The translations under genes and the position numbers were made by a program. The notes beneath the pieces are model-generated. The model saw only the letters and a list, made by a program, of their open reading frames with translations. It was not told the origin of the DNA and did no database searches. Below are positions 48,678 to 57,760 of a DNA stretch of 64,000 nucleotides, in pieces. Numbering within the stretch: the stretch's first letter is position 1; every line of letters starts with the position of its first letter. This DNA is from CAVPXC01 sp963709505 (lineage in GTDB: Bacteria; Chloroflexota; Anaerolineae; JAAEKA01): NCBI GenBank assembly GCA_963709505.1, contig CAVPXC010000019.1:124001-188000 (forward strand), in the 5' to 3' direction.

Positions 48678-51656
48678 ATGAAAGTTCTGATCGTAGCTAA
48701 AACGCGCCAGGGAAGCGGCGCATGTATCGGCGGGATCACCTTTGATGGACGCAGTGTGCGCTTGATCCCGCTGGTTGGCGACGTCCACGACGGCGCCAAC
48801 CAGGAGTATGCCGTCGGAGACGTCTGGGAAGTGGACGCAACACCAGCCCTCGATGTGACGCCTCCGCACGTCGAAAACATGATCGTGCGGAGCAAGCGTC
48901 GCATGGGGCCGATGACCGATCTACCGGCCTTCGTAGACCGCCATATGCCACCCAAAGCCGGCGGGCCGGAGTTGCTCTACGAGGGACTGGTGCAAGCCAG
49001 CCCGGGCGGCGCGTTATACATCGCCGAGCGGACCGGAGTGCCGCCCTACAGCACCCTGTTCTGGCGGCCCGACCAGCCGCTGGAACGGATCGATACCGGC
49101 AAGAACCTGCGCTATCGCTATCCCACTTCCGATGGCGGACGCACGCTCGTGTTCGTCGGCCTGCACGAGCCGCCCGACCTCATCCCGGCTGGCGCGCTGG
49201 TGCGCGTCTCTCTCGCCCATTGGTGGCGGCGCGAGGAGTATCCTGACGAAGAACTTCGCTGCTTCGTCCAGCTTTCCGGTTACTTTTTGCCCAACCAGGC
49301 CCGCACCGACACGCGCAACGCCAGCGCGAAGCCATCGGCCGCCGCCTCTGCCATCGCTTCTGCCTCAAGTTCTTCGGAGTTTCCTCAAGCTCCGCTCAGT
49401 TCCTCTGCGCTCCCCGCCGCCCCTGCCATCCCCCCTGCCCCAGGTTCCTCGGAGTTCCTCCCGGTTCCCCAGATTTCGCCTCAGTTCCCTGCTTCACCCT
49501 CGCACACCCAAGAACTCCTCAAATCCGTTTTTGGCTACGACACCTTCTGGCCACTGCAGACCGAGATCATCAACAGCGTGCTGAAACGGCGGGACACGCT
49601 CGCCGTCATGCCTACGGGCGGCGGCAAGTCGCTGTGTTATCAGTTGCCGGCGCTGATCTTCGATGGTCTGACCCTGGTCATCTCGCCACTGATCGCGCTG
49701 ATGCAAGACCAGGTGGACCAACTGCGCGAGCTGGGCGTGCCGGCGGCGTTCCTTAACAGCAGTCTGGACTATCGTAGCTACGTGCAGACGATGGAGCACG
49801 TCCGGCAGGGACAAGTCACGTTGCTCTACACCTCGCCCGAGACACTGCTGCGAGCGGAAACGCTCGTGATGTTGGACCAAAGCCGCGTCGATTGCCTGAC
49901 CATCGACGAGGCGCACTGCATCTCGCAATGGGGGCACGATTTCCGGCCGGAGTATCGCCAACTGCTCCCGGTGCGCCGCCGCTTGGCCCAGGCCATCTGC
50001 CTGGCCTTCACCGCCACGGCGACACAGCGCGTCCGGCAGGATATCGTGGACCAGCTCGGCTTTGACGCAGCCAACACCTTCGTGGCCAGCTTCAACCGCA
50101 AGAACCTGTACTTGGCCGCTCGGCCGCGTACCGATGGTCTGCAGCAAGTGCTGGCTTTCCTCGAGGCGCATCGCGACCAGTCGGGCATCATCTATTGCAG
50201 CACGCGCGAGACGGTCGACAACCTGGCGGCGCGGCTGGTCGAGGCCGGCTGGCCGGCTCTGCCGTATCACGCCGGCCTGGACGACGCCACACGCCAACGC
50301 AATCAGCGCCAGTTCACCCGTGCGGACGTGGCAGTGATGGTGGCCACGATCGCCTTTGGCATGGGCATCAACAAGCCCAATGTGCGCTTTGTGCTGCATT
50401 TCAACCTGCCCAAGGACGTGGAGAGCTACTACCAGGAGATCGGCCGGGCCGGGCGGGATGGGCTGCCGGCCGATTGTCTACTGCTCTACGGTCAGAAGGA
50501 CGTTGCCACGATCCAGTATTTCATCGACGAGGGAGCGGAGCACGAGCGACCTGGTCGCACTGCCCGGCTGCAGGCCATGATGCGCTATGCCCAGGCAAGC
50601 GGCTGCCGGCGCACGCCTCTGCTCGGCTACTTCGGGGAGACCTTCGATGGCGAGCCGTGCAACACGTGCGATCGGTGCCTGGCGGCTGATGCCGGCGGCG
50701 AGAAGATCGAACTTACCGAGGCTGCGCACAAGTTCTTAGCTTGCGTCAAGGACACAGGCCAGGTCTTCGGTGTCTCGCACATCGCCGACGTGCTGCGCGG
50801 CTCACGATCGCAAAAAGTACTGCAACGGCGGCATGACCGGGTACCGGCCTATGGCAATGGCCGGGAGTACTCCGACAAACAATGGCGGCAGTTCGGCCAG
50901 CAATTCATCGCCGAGGGGCTGATCGAGCAGGATATGGAGCACGGTGGGCTGAGCTTAACTAGCCAGGGCCGCGAGGTGCTGGCAGGCAAACGGACGGTCA
51001 GCGTCGCCGCGCCGCCGCGGCCGGCCGTTGCGCCCTCCGCGGCGCCCGCCTTCGACGAGGCGCTGTTCCAGCGGCTCCGCACGCTGCGCCACGAGCTGGC
51101 CGACGCCGCCAACGTGCCGCCGTACGTCGTATTCTCGGATCGCGCGCTGATGGAGATGGCCACCTACTACCCGCAGACGCCGGATCGTATGCTGGACATC
51201 AACGGCGTGGGGCGGATTAAGCTGGAGCGCTACGGCGAGCAATTCCTGTCTTCTATCCGGGAGTACTGTGCAGCCCAGGGTCTTCAAGAGCGGGCGAAAG
51301 TGGTCCACGCACCGGCGGTGTTCACCGGCGGCCTGGCCAAGCGGCGTTTCGTCGAGGTGGGCGAGCTGTTCGCAAGCGGCTTGTCGATCGAACAGATCCA
51401 GATCCAGTACGGCGTGCAGCGCAGCACCGTCGTGGGCCACCTCGCTACTTACCTGCGGGAAGGCGGCACGGTCGACGTCGAGCGGGTGCGAGCGACCTCG
51501 CGGCTCACGCCGGAAGAGCAAGAGCGGGTCCTGGCCGTATTCGACGAACTCGGTACGCCGGCTCTCACCCCGGTGTTCGAGGCGCTGGAGGGGATGATTC
51601 CGTACGAGGAGCTGCACGTCATGCGGATGGTTTATCTGGGAGGGAATCAAGGCTAA
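48678..51656 (+). CDS. recQ: Large RecQ-family helicase with an N-terminal dual-OB-like region
   Basis: The start is ATG 48678 behind GGGAGGAGGAA; the open frame upstream runs through repeats and is ignored. Residues 1-210 are an N-terminal region beginning MKVLIVAKTRQGSG and containing ITFDGRSVRLIPLVG, which I believe is the dual-OB domain seen in DUF488-associated proteins. A Pro/Ser/Ala-rich linker (about 215-275) follows. The helicase core has MPTGGGKSLCYQLPAL, DEAHCISQWGHDFRPEY, ATATQRVRQDI, TIAFGMGINKPNVRFVLHF and QEIGRAGRDGLP. Next come an RQC zinc site (CNTCDRC) and winged helix, an HRDC domain (ALMEMATYYPQTPDRMLDI) and a final HTH (LSIEQIQIQYGVQRSTVVGH). The 992 residues compare with about 600-700 for normal RecQ. 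It probably unwinds DNA in repair or defence, together with the two DUF488 proteins. Confidence 0.87.
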   Translation: MKVLIVAKTRQGSGACIGGITFDGRSVRLIPLVGDVHDGANQEYAVGDVWEVDATPALDVTPPHVENMIVRSKRRMGPMTDLPAFVDRHMPPKAGGPELLYEGLVQASPGGALYIAERTGVPPYSTLFWRPDQPLERIDTGKNLRYRYPTSDGGRTLVFVGLHEPPDLIPAGALVRVSLAHWWRREEYPDEELRCFVQLSGYFLPNQARTDTRNASAKPSAAASAIASASSSSEFPQAPLSSSALPAAPAIPPAPGSSEFLPVPQISPQFPASPSHTQELLKSVFGYDTFWPLQTEIINSVLKRRDTLAVMPTGGGKSLCYQLPALIFDGLTLVISPLIALMQDQVDQLRELGVPAAFLNSSLDYRSYVQTMEHVRQGQVTLLYTSPETLLRAETLVMLDQSRVDCLTIDEAHCISQWGHDFRPEYRQLLPVRRRLAQAICLAFTATATQRVRQDIVDQLGFDAANTFVASFNRKNLYLAARPRTDGLQQVLAFLEAHRDQSGIIYCSTRETVDNLAARLVEAGWPALPYHAGLDDATRQRNQRQFTRADVAVMVATIAFGMGINKPNVRFVLHFNLPKDVESYYQEIGRAGRDGLPADCLLLYGQKDVATIQYFIDEGAEHERPGRTARLQAMMRYAQASGCRRTPLLGYFGETFDGEPCNTCDRCLAADAGGEKIELTEAAHKFLACVKDTGQVFGVSHIADVLRGSRSQKVLQRRHDRVPAYGNGREYSDKQWRQFGQQFIAEGLIEQDMEHGGLSLTSQGREVLAGKRTVSVAAPPRPAVAPSAAPAFDEALFQRLRTLRHELADAANVPPYVVFSDRALMEMATYYPQTPDRMLDINGVGRIKLERYGEQFLSSIREYCAAQGLQERAKVVHAPAVFTGGLAKRRFVEVGELFASGLSIEQIQIQYGVQRSTVVGHLATYLREGGTVDVERVRATSRLTPEEQERVLAVFDELGTPALTPVFEALEGMIPYEELHVMRMVYLGGNQG

Positions 51657-51715
51657 GCGCATTGGAGAAACAAGCAAGAGAGTATACTGCTTTGAAAATA
51701 AACGTAGTCCGGTAG

Positions 51716-53020
<1,305 letters not shown>

Positions 53021-53200
53021 GATCTCACTCCTGAGGTGGTTTAGACGTTACCGGCCAGGCGCTGCAGGAAGCGAGATTCTGCTTTGCGTGCTACCCAAGT
53101 ACGGGTGCGACAATTTGGGGTGCCTCTCGGCGCCTCAGAGCAGCCTGTCTTACGGGCTCGTGGCTCCACAGTGTAACCGCTCTTGGACCAATGACGTCCG
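53021..53200 (-). ncRNA. Likely bridge-RNA region of the IS110 element
   Basis: About 180 bases on the 5' side of the transposase without a gene, in the position where bridge RNA is encoded in IS110-group elements. Complementary segments such as GAGCCCGTAAGACAGGCTGCTC on the minus strand (53136-53160) can form hairpins with open loops. Loop-target complementarity has not been checked. Confidence 0.45.
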
Positions 53201-53335
53201 CTGCAGTATAGCACACCATCTCAGGCGCCGGCCACAGCCATTTTCATCCTTAGGGGTGCCGGCAGGCCGGCCCGGTGCCTGGCCGACTTACGCGAGTCGA
53301 TGGTCGCATATGAAGTGGCTGATGCTCGGTGGTGG

Positions 53336-53375
53336 GAGCCGGGAGAATGCACTACCAATTGAGCGATACGAGCAT
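53336..53375 (-). other. tRNA-like 5' fragment (possible attachment-site scar)
   Basis: On the minus strand 53373-53351 reads GCTCGTATCGCTCAATTGGT followed by AGT, which looks like a tRNA acceptor strand plus a D-arm (GCTCAATTGGTAG). No matching anticodon arm, T-arm or 3' acceptor strand follows within 100 bases. It may be a half left by an integration or deletion at a tRNA gene. Confidence 0.3.
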
Positions 53376-53427
53376 GCGTCAACACATCAGAGTGGCACTC
53401 CGGTTCCAACTCGAACTGTAGGGTAAC

Positions 53428-53745
53428 ATGATGCCTGACACTAACTCCCTTTCCTCCTTTGCCCAACTGCGACAACGCCTGGCCGAATGGCTTCGCACCT
53501 ATCGACCGACGCCGCGTACTTACATCACCGCTGCCTGCGTGGGAGCGACCGTGGGGCAGTATGCGGCCATCGCCGGATCATTTGACCCGACGGCGATGGC
53601 GGCTACGGTCGGCGCGCTCGGGGCACAGCTTGGCGTCAACCTACTGGCCGACATCATCGGCAGCCGGCCCGCGCCGCCGACCCTCACCGTCGAGCTCATG
53701 CGACGCTGGGTCGCGCTGACGCAACCAGCGAAAAGTTTTCATTGA
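53428..53745 (+). CDS. Small protein of unknown function, possibly a truncated N-terminal domain
   Basis: A 105-residue frame with helical amphipathic sequence (SFAQLRQRLAEWLRTYRPTP, ITAACVGATVGQYAAI, VGALGAQLGVNLLADIIGSR). The last pattern resembles the short N-terminal helical domains that precede STAND/NACHT ATPases in filamentous bacteria, but no ATPase follows in frame. The 3' end runs straight into the promoter of the AAA gene, so the original gene was probably cut. Its ribosome binding site is weak. Confidence 0.45.
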   Translation: MMPDTNSLSSFAQLRQRLAEWLRTYRPTPRTYITAACVGATVGQYAAIAGSFDPTAMAATVGALGAQLGVNLLADIIGSRPAPPTLTVELMRRWVALTQPAKSFH

Positions 53746-53770
53746 CAATGAAAAGAATCCGGTGTATCAT
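53736..53770 (+). promoter_or_regulatory. Sigma70 promoter with overlapping operator, leaderless start
   Basis: TTGACA (53742-53747), a 17-base spacer and TATCAT (53765-53770). The ATG at 53777 is 7 bases after the -10, so it would itself be the transcription start. A palindrome TTTTCATTGACAATGAAAA (53736-53754) overlaps the -35, a natural repressor site. Confidence 0.65.
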
Positions 53771-53776
53771 TTCAGT

Positions 53777-55066
53777 ATGAGTGAAAACTTTTGGAGAGCA
53801 AAATGGTCTAGAGATCAAATCAGGGCAATGCTTTTAGAGCAGTTCCAGGCTTTCTGGCAACGCGATACTGGCACCGAACGCACCCAGCTAGCGGAGATTG
53901 AACGGGCCTCACCTTTGCCGCATGCCGTGATCATTTCGGGCTTGCGACGCGTGGGCAAGTCCACTCTACTGGCTCAACTAGCCCACAAGCTGGGGGAAGA
54001 CACTTTCTACTACATCAACTTCGAGGACGATCGCTTCCTTGGCTTCCAGGCTGAAGACACCAATGACCTGGTTCAGGCCCTGGTCGAGGTGTTTGGCGAA
54101 CGCAGGATCTTCGTCGTGGACGAAGTCCAAAACGTGCCCGGCTGGGAACACTTCGTCCGGCGGCTGATGGACTTGGGACTCAAGTTCTACATCACGGGCT
54201 CCAATGCGTCTCTGCTTAGCCGTGAGCTAGGCAGCCGCTTGACCGGGCGATATGTGCCGATCGAGTTGTTTCCTTTTTCTTTCGAAGAGTTCTTGCGCTT
54301 TCAAGGCACCGCGGTCCCAAGCCACGCGCGCATGACGACTATGGATCAGGGGCGCTTGCAGCAAGCACTCGGGGACTACCTCCGCCTGGGTGGAATCCCG
54401 GAACCACTCAAATATCCGGATCTGCCCCTGCTACGCACCCTATACGACGACGTGCTCTATCGCGATATTGCCACCCGCTATCGTATCGACGAGGTACAGG
54501 CGCTAAAAGAGTTGGCGTTTTATCTGATGAGCAATCCGGCCAGCCAGGTGTCGTTCAACAAGCTCAAAGAGCATCTCCGCCTCGGCAGCGTGAACACTGT
54601 CAAAAACTATGTCGATTACCTGGAGAACAGCTGGCTGCTCTTCACGCTGAACGTGTACGACTACTCTGTAAAGCGCCAGCAAATTGCAGCGAAGAAAGTG
54701 TACGCCATCGACACAGGCATGGCGACTACCATTGGCTTCGCATTTTCCGCCAACACTGGGAAGCTCTTGGAAAACCTGGTGTTCCTGGCATTGCGGCGAA
54801 AAACCAACGAAGTCTACTACGTCACATCCCCGGCAGGGTACGAAGTGGACTTCTATTTGCCTGAGACACGCCAGTTGATCCAAGTGACTCAGAATCTGGC
54901 CAATCCAGTCACACAAGATCGTGAAGTCCGGGCATTGAGCGATGCCCTCCGCGGCCTGAACTTACCGAGCGGATTGATCCTGTCGGACTCCAACGCTGAC
55001 CCGATCGAGGAAAATGGCTTGACCATCGAGATCCGTTCGATTGCTGAGTGGTTACTAGATTACTAA
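53777..55066 (+). CDS. AAA ATPase with DUF4143 (AAA_14 family)
   Basis: A 429-residue ATPase. Walker A is ISGLRRVGKSTLLAQL, Walker B is RIFVVDEVQNVPG, with an FYITGSNASLLSRELGSR sensor block and IELFPFSFEEFLRF. The C-terminal DUF4143 domain has YRDIATRYRIDEVQALKEL and, near the end, SPAGYEVDFYLPE with LIQVTQNL, a degenerate PD-(D/E)XK-like core. These proteins are widespread and thought to be linked to mobile or conflict functions, though their target is unknown. The ATG sits at the likely transcription start, so the mRNA is probably leaderless. Confidence 0.88.
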   Translation: MSENFWRAKWSRDQIRAMLLEQFQAFWQRDTGTERTQLAEIERASPLPHAVIISGLRRVGKSTLLAQLAHKLGEDTFYYINFEDDRFLGFQAEDTNDLVQALVEVFGERRIFVVDEVQNVPGWEHFVRRLMDLGLKFYITGSNASLLSRELGSRLTGRYVPIELFPFSFEEFLRFQGTAVPSHARMTTMDQGRLQQALGDYLRLGGIPEPLKYPDLPLLRTLYDDVLYRDIATRYRIDEVQALKELAFYLMSNPASQVSFNKLKEHLRLGSVNTVKNYVDYLENSWLLFTLNVYDYSVKRQQIAAKKVYAIDTGMATTIGFAFSANTGKLLENLVFLALRRKTNEVYYVTSPAGYEVDFYLPETRQLIQVTQNLANPVTQDREVRALSDALRGLNLPSGLILSDSNADPIEENGLTIEIRSIAEWLLDY

Positions 55067-55080
55067 GTCTCGCGGCATAA

Positions 55081-55123
55081 ACAAAAAGCGTCCCCGTGCG
55101 CAGACCACCTGGCCGGGGACGCC
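55081..55123 (-). terminator. Terminator downstream of the aminotransferase gene
   Basis: On the minus strand GGCGTCCCCGG ... CGGGGACGC is followed by TTTTTGTTT. It lies between the convergent ATPase and aminotransferase genes. Confidence 0.7.
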
Positions 55124-55157
55124 GTATCTCACGAAAAACCAACTCCGTTCTGAGTTT

Positions 55158-56252
55158 CTACGAGTTCCCGCCAGCACCCCCAAGAAACTCACTCATCACG
55201 CCGAGCAGCTCGCCCAGCTCTGCCTCCGTCACATCTCCCATGTGTGCGATGCGGAAGGTTTTGCCTTTCAGGTCGCCGTAGCCGTTGGAGATGGCCAGGC
55301 CGCGCTGCTTGAGGAACTTGCTCAGGGCGGCGTAGTCGATGCCCGGCGTGTTTTCGACACACGTGACGGTGTTCGAGTAATGTCCCTCGGCGGAGAACAG
55401 GCCGAAGCCGTGGTCCAGCGCCCACTGGCGAGTCAAACCGGCCAGCCGGCGGTGGCGGGCCGCCCGTGCTTCCAGGCCCTCACTTAGGATGCAATCGAGC
55501 TGCAGGTCGGCGGCGCGCAACAGGCTGATGGCGGGCGTGGCCGGCGTTGTGTTCTTCGTCAGGTATTTCTCCAACACCAGGAAATCGAAATACCAACCGC
55601 GGCCAGTCACCTGCTTGGCGCGTTCCAGTACACGGTCACTGACCGAGGCGAACGCCAGGCCGGGCGGCAAGGCCAAGGCCTTTTGCGAAGAGGTCAGGCA
55701 GATGTCCAAACCCCATTCATCCACCGGGATCCAATCGCCGGCCAGGCTGCTGACCGCATCGACGAAGAGCAAGGTGTCGGGATATTTCTCGCGCAGCAAG
55801 GCAGCGATCTCACCCACCGGGCTGGTGGCCCCGGTGCTGGTCTCGTTGTGGACGACCGTGATGGCATCCCATTCGCCGCCGGCGAGTGCAGCGTCAACAG
55901 TCTCCGGCAGCACGGGCTGGCCCCACGGCACGTCGAACTTGATGGCCTGCTTGCCACAACCGGCCGACACTTCGTGCCAGCGCTGGGCAAAGGCGCCGTT
56001 GACGAAATTAGCCACGCGTTTCCCCTCGCGCACGCCGTTACGAATCGCTGCTTCTTGCAGGCCGGAGCCAGAGGAGGCTATGATATAGACGCGGCTCTCG
56101 GTCATAAACAATTGGCGCAGCTTGCCCTCGACACTGGCGATCAGCGCGTCGCAGTCGCCGCTGCGGTGGCCAATCATGGGGGCGGTTTGCGCCTGAAGAA
56201 TCTCAGGGCGGACCTCGGTAGGTCCGGGGATGAAAAGCTTAAGGTGAGACAC
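55158..56252 (-). CDS. Class V aminotransferase (alanine-glyoxylate/serine-pyruvate type)
   Basis: The start is GTG 56252 behind AAGGAGGAG; the longer upstream frame has no binding site. The 364-residue PLP enzyme begins KLFIPGPTEVRPEILQAQ and contains SGSGLQEAAIRNG, HNETSTGATSPVGE, LLFVDAVSSLAGDWIPVD, and the PLP Lys in CLTSSQKALALPPG. Family members interconvert alanine or serine with glyoxylate or pyruvate, often in photorespiration or the serine cycle. Substrate preference cannot be fixed from the sequence alone. Confidence 0.9.
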   Translation of the reverse strand: MSHLKLFIPGPTEVRPEILQAQTAPMIGHRSGDCDALIASVEGKLRQLFMTESRVYIIASSGSGLQEAAIRNGVREGKRVANFVNGAFAQRWHEVSAGCGKQAIKFDVPWGQPVLPETVDAALAGGEWDAITVVHNETSTGATSPVGEIAALLREKYPDTLLFVDAVSSLAGDWIPVDEWGLDICLTSSQKALALPPGLAFASVSDRVLERAKQVTGRGWYFDFLVLEKYLTKNTTPATPAISLLRAADLQLDCILSEGLEARAARHRRLAGLTRQWALDHGFGLFSAEGHYSNTVTCVENTPGIDYAALSKFLKQRGLAISNGYGDLKGKTFRIAHMGDVTEAELGELLGVMSEFLGGAGGNS

Positions 56253-56579
56253 GGCTCTCCTCCTTGTGAAATCGATAGGCATCGTGGCGGCCGGTAGGCT
56301 GCAGATGTTGTATTGTAGCGCGACTTGGCTAGTGTGGCAATCTGCACAACCCCTCTTGACTTCCGATTTCTTCTGAGAAATCGGAGGTCGAGAACGCTGA
56401 GGAGGCAGACGCGACGATGCCGGGCTGGTTACGCCCGGCATCGCTGCTATCTAGCACACATTTTACTCGTACAATAAGACCCAGTCCACGCTCGTCTCAG
56501 GCAGCCACCAAACCATCTATCACAGCCCGTATCGTCCGCTAATCGTTTTGCTCAGGGCCGCCGAGACAGCAATAGATGT
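56253..56579. other. Intergenic region with two hairpins
   Basis: A short stem CCGATTTCT/AGAAATCGG at 56367-56388 and a second GATGCCGGG/CCCGGCATC at about 56415-56442. Neither has a T-run. No gene is recognised between the aminotransferase and the Crp-like regulator. Confidence 0.5.
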
Positions 56580-57254
56580 CTAATCCCAGGAACTCGCCAG
56601 CGCCTTCAAGGCTGTCGGGTCGGTCACGTATATGCGACGATAACCCAATTCCACCATGCCGTCTGCTTTGAACCCTCGCAGAATCGTGCTGACCGTCTCG
56701 CGGTAGGTGCCCAGCATGTCGGCCAGCGACTGGTGGCTGGTGCGGATTGTGTTTTTGTCGTTGCTGGTAGACAGGTCCAGCAGCAGCTTGGCCAAACGCT
56801 GAGGCAGCTTCTTATAGGCGACCTCTTCGAGTTGATCCTCGACCTGGCGCAGGCGGCGACCAAATGTCTGCAACATACCCCAGCCGATGATCGGGTACCG
56901 CTCGGTCATGACCCGTGCATGCGACTCGGGCAAGATCCAAATGGTGCTGTCTTCCAGCGCCTCGGCAAACGTGCTCGACGGATCGGCTTGGTTGATCATC
57001 GACCCATCGCCGAAAACAGCTCCTGGCCCCAACCGAGATAACATCATCCGCCGGCCTTCTTTGTTTTGTACTACCAACTGGGCCCGGCCGTTCATCAAAA
57101 TAAATAGTTTGCTGCGCAGCTCGTCCGGAGTTGCAATCACTTGGCCGGAGCGAACGGACCGCATCGCGATTGCCTTCTGGAAATCGGCGTCGCTTTCGGT
57201 CACACTGGCAATCAATTGGGATAAGGGTGTCTTTCGCTTTTGGTTTGTGGTCAT
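56580..57254 (-). CDS. Crp/Fnr-family transcription regulator
   Basis: The start is ATG 57254 behind AAAGGAG. The 224-residue protein has an N-terminal cyclic-nucleotide-binding-like barrel (SKLFILMNGRAQLVVQNKEG, LGPGAVFGDGSMINQ) and a C-terminal winged helix with the recognition helix in YRETVSTILRGFKADGMVEL. The phosphate cassette lacks the usual G-E ... R-x-A: it reads FGDGSMINQADPSSTF, so cAMP is probably not the ligand. There are no Fnr-type N-terminal Cys. The effector is unknown. It is divergent from zwf with a 500-base gap that contains a dyad. Confidence 0.88.
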   Translation of the reverse strand: MTTNQKRKTPLSQLIASVTESDADFQKAIAMRSVRSGQVIATPDELRSKLFILMNGRAQLVVQNKEGRRMMLSRLGPGAVFGDGSMINQADPSSTFAEALEDSTIWILPESHARVMTERYPIIGWGMLQTFGRRLRQVEDQLEEVAYKKLPQRLAKLLLDLSTSNDKNTIRTSHQSLADMLGTYRETVSTILRGFKADGMVELGYRRIYVTDPTALKALASSWD

Positions 57255-57760
57255 GGGATGCTCCTTTTGTTCTACCAATCTCAATGAGATGGATGCTGCT
57301 AGTGCCAACGTTCTTACTTATCTAAGTCAACTCTGCCAACTTCGTTCGGTCACTCTACGATCAAAACACGTTCTCATTTCATTTTGTATCTGACCCATAC
57401 TGTAATATTGTTATTTACGCTGGCATTATAGCGTAAAAGTTTGACCTTGTCAAGCCTTTGTTCATTTCCTTAATGTAATATTAACATATAGGCCGCCTAT
57501 TAGGTCGATGCAACCTAGACAATACATAGACAGCAGCCAAGGCCTGTCCGCTATCCTGGACACCTAGCGGTTAGTCAGAATGAAGAAGCCACAGTATAAT
57601 TGGCCTCACGCCGCTCCTTCAACGGACGACGCAGCACGCGGCGGGGCGCGGGCTTTAGCCTGATCCCTATCCTGCCTTGGTTGACCCACCACAACGTCTG
57701 TTTCTGTATGCAGTACGTTGCTTCTCAAGTCATTGGATTGACCTGTCGATTGGAGAACTC
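57255..57760. promoter_or_regulatory. Divergent Crp-zwf control region
   Basis: A/T-rich. It contains a perfect dyad TTTACGCT-N8-AGCGTAAA at 57414-57437, a good candidate for the Crp-like dimer. A sigma70-type promoter TTAGTC-N18-TATAAT at 57571-57600 lies upstream of zwf. A TAATGTAATATTAACAT block at 57475-57491 is another A/T-rich partial dyad. Confidence 0.55.
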
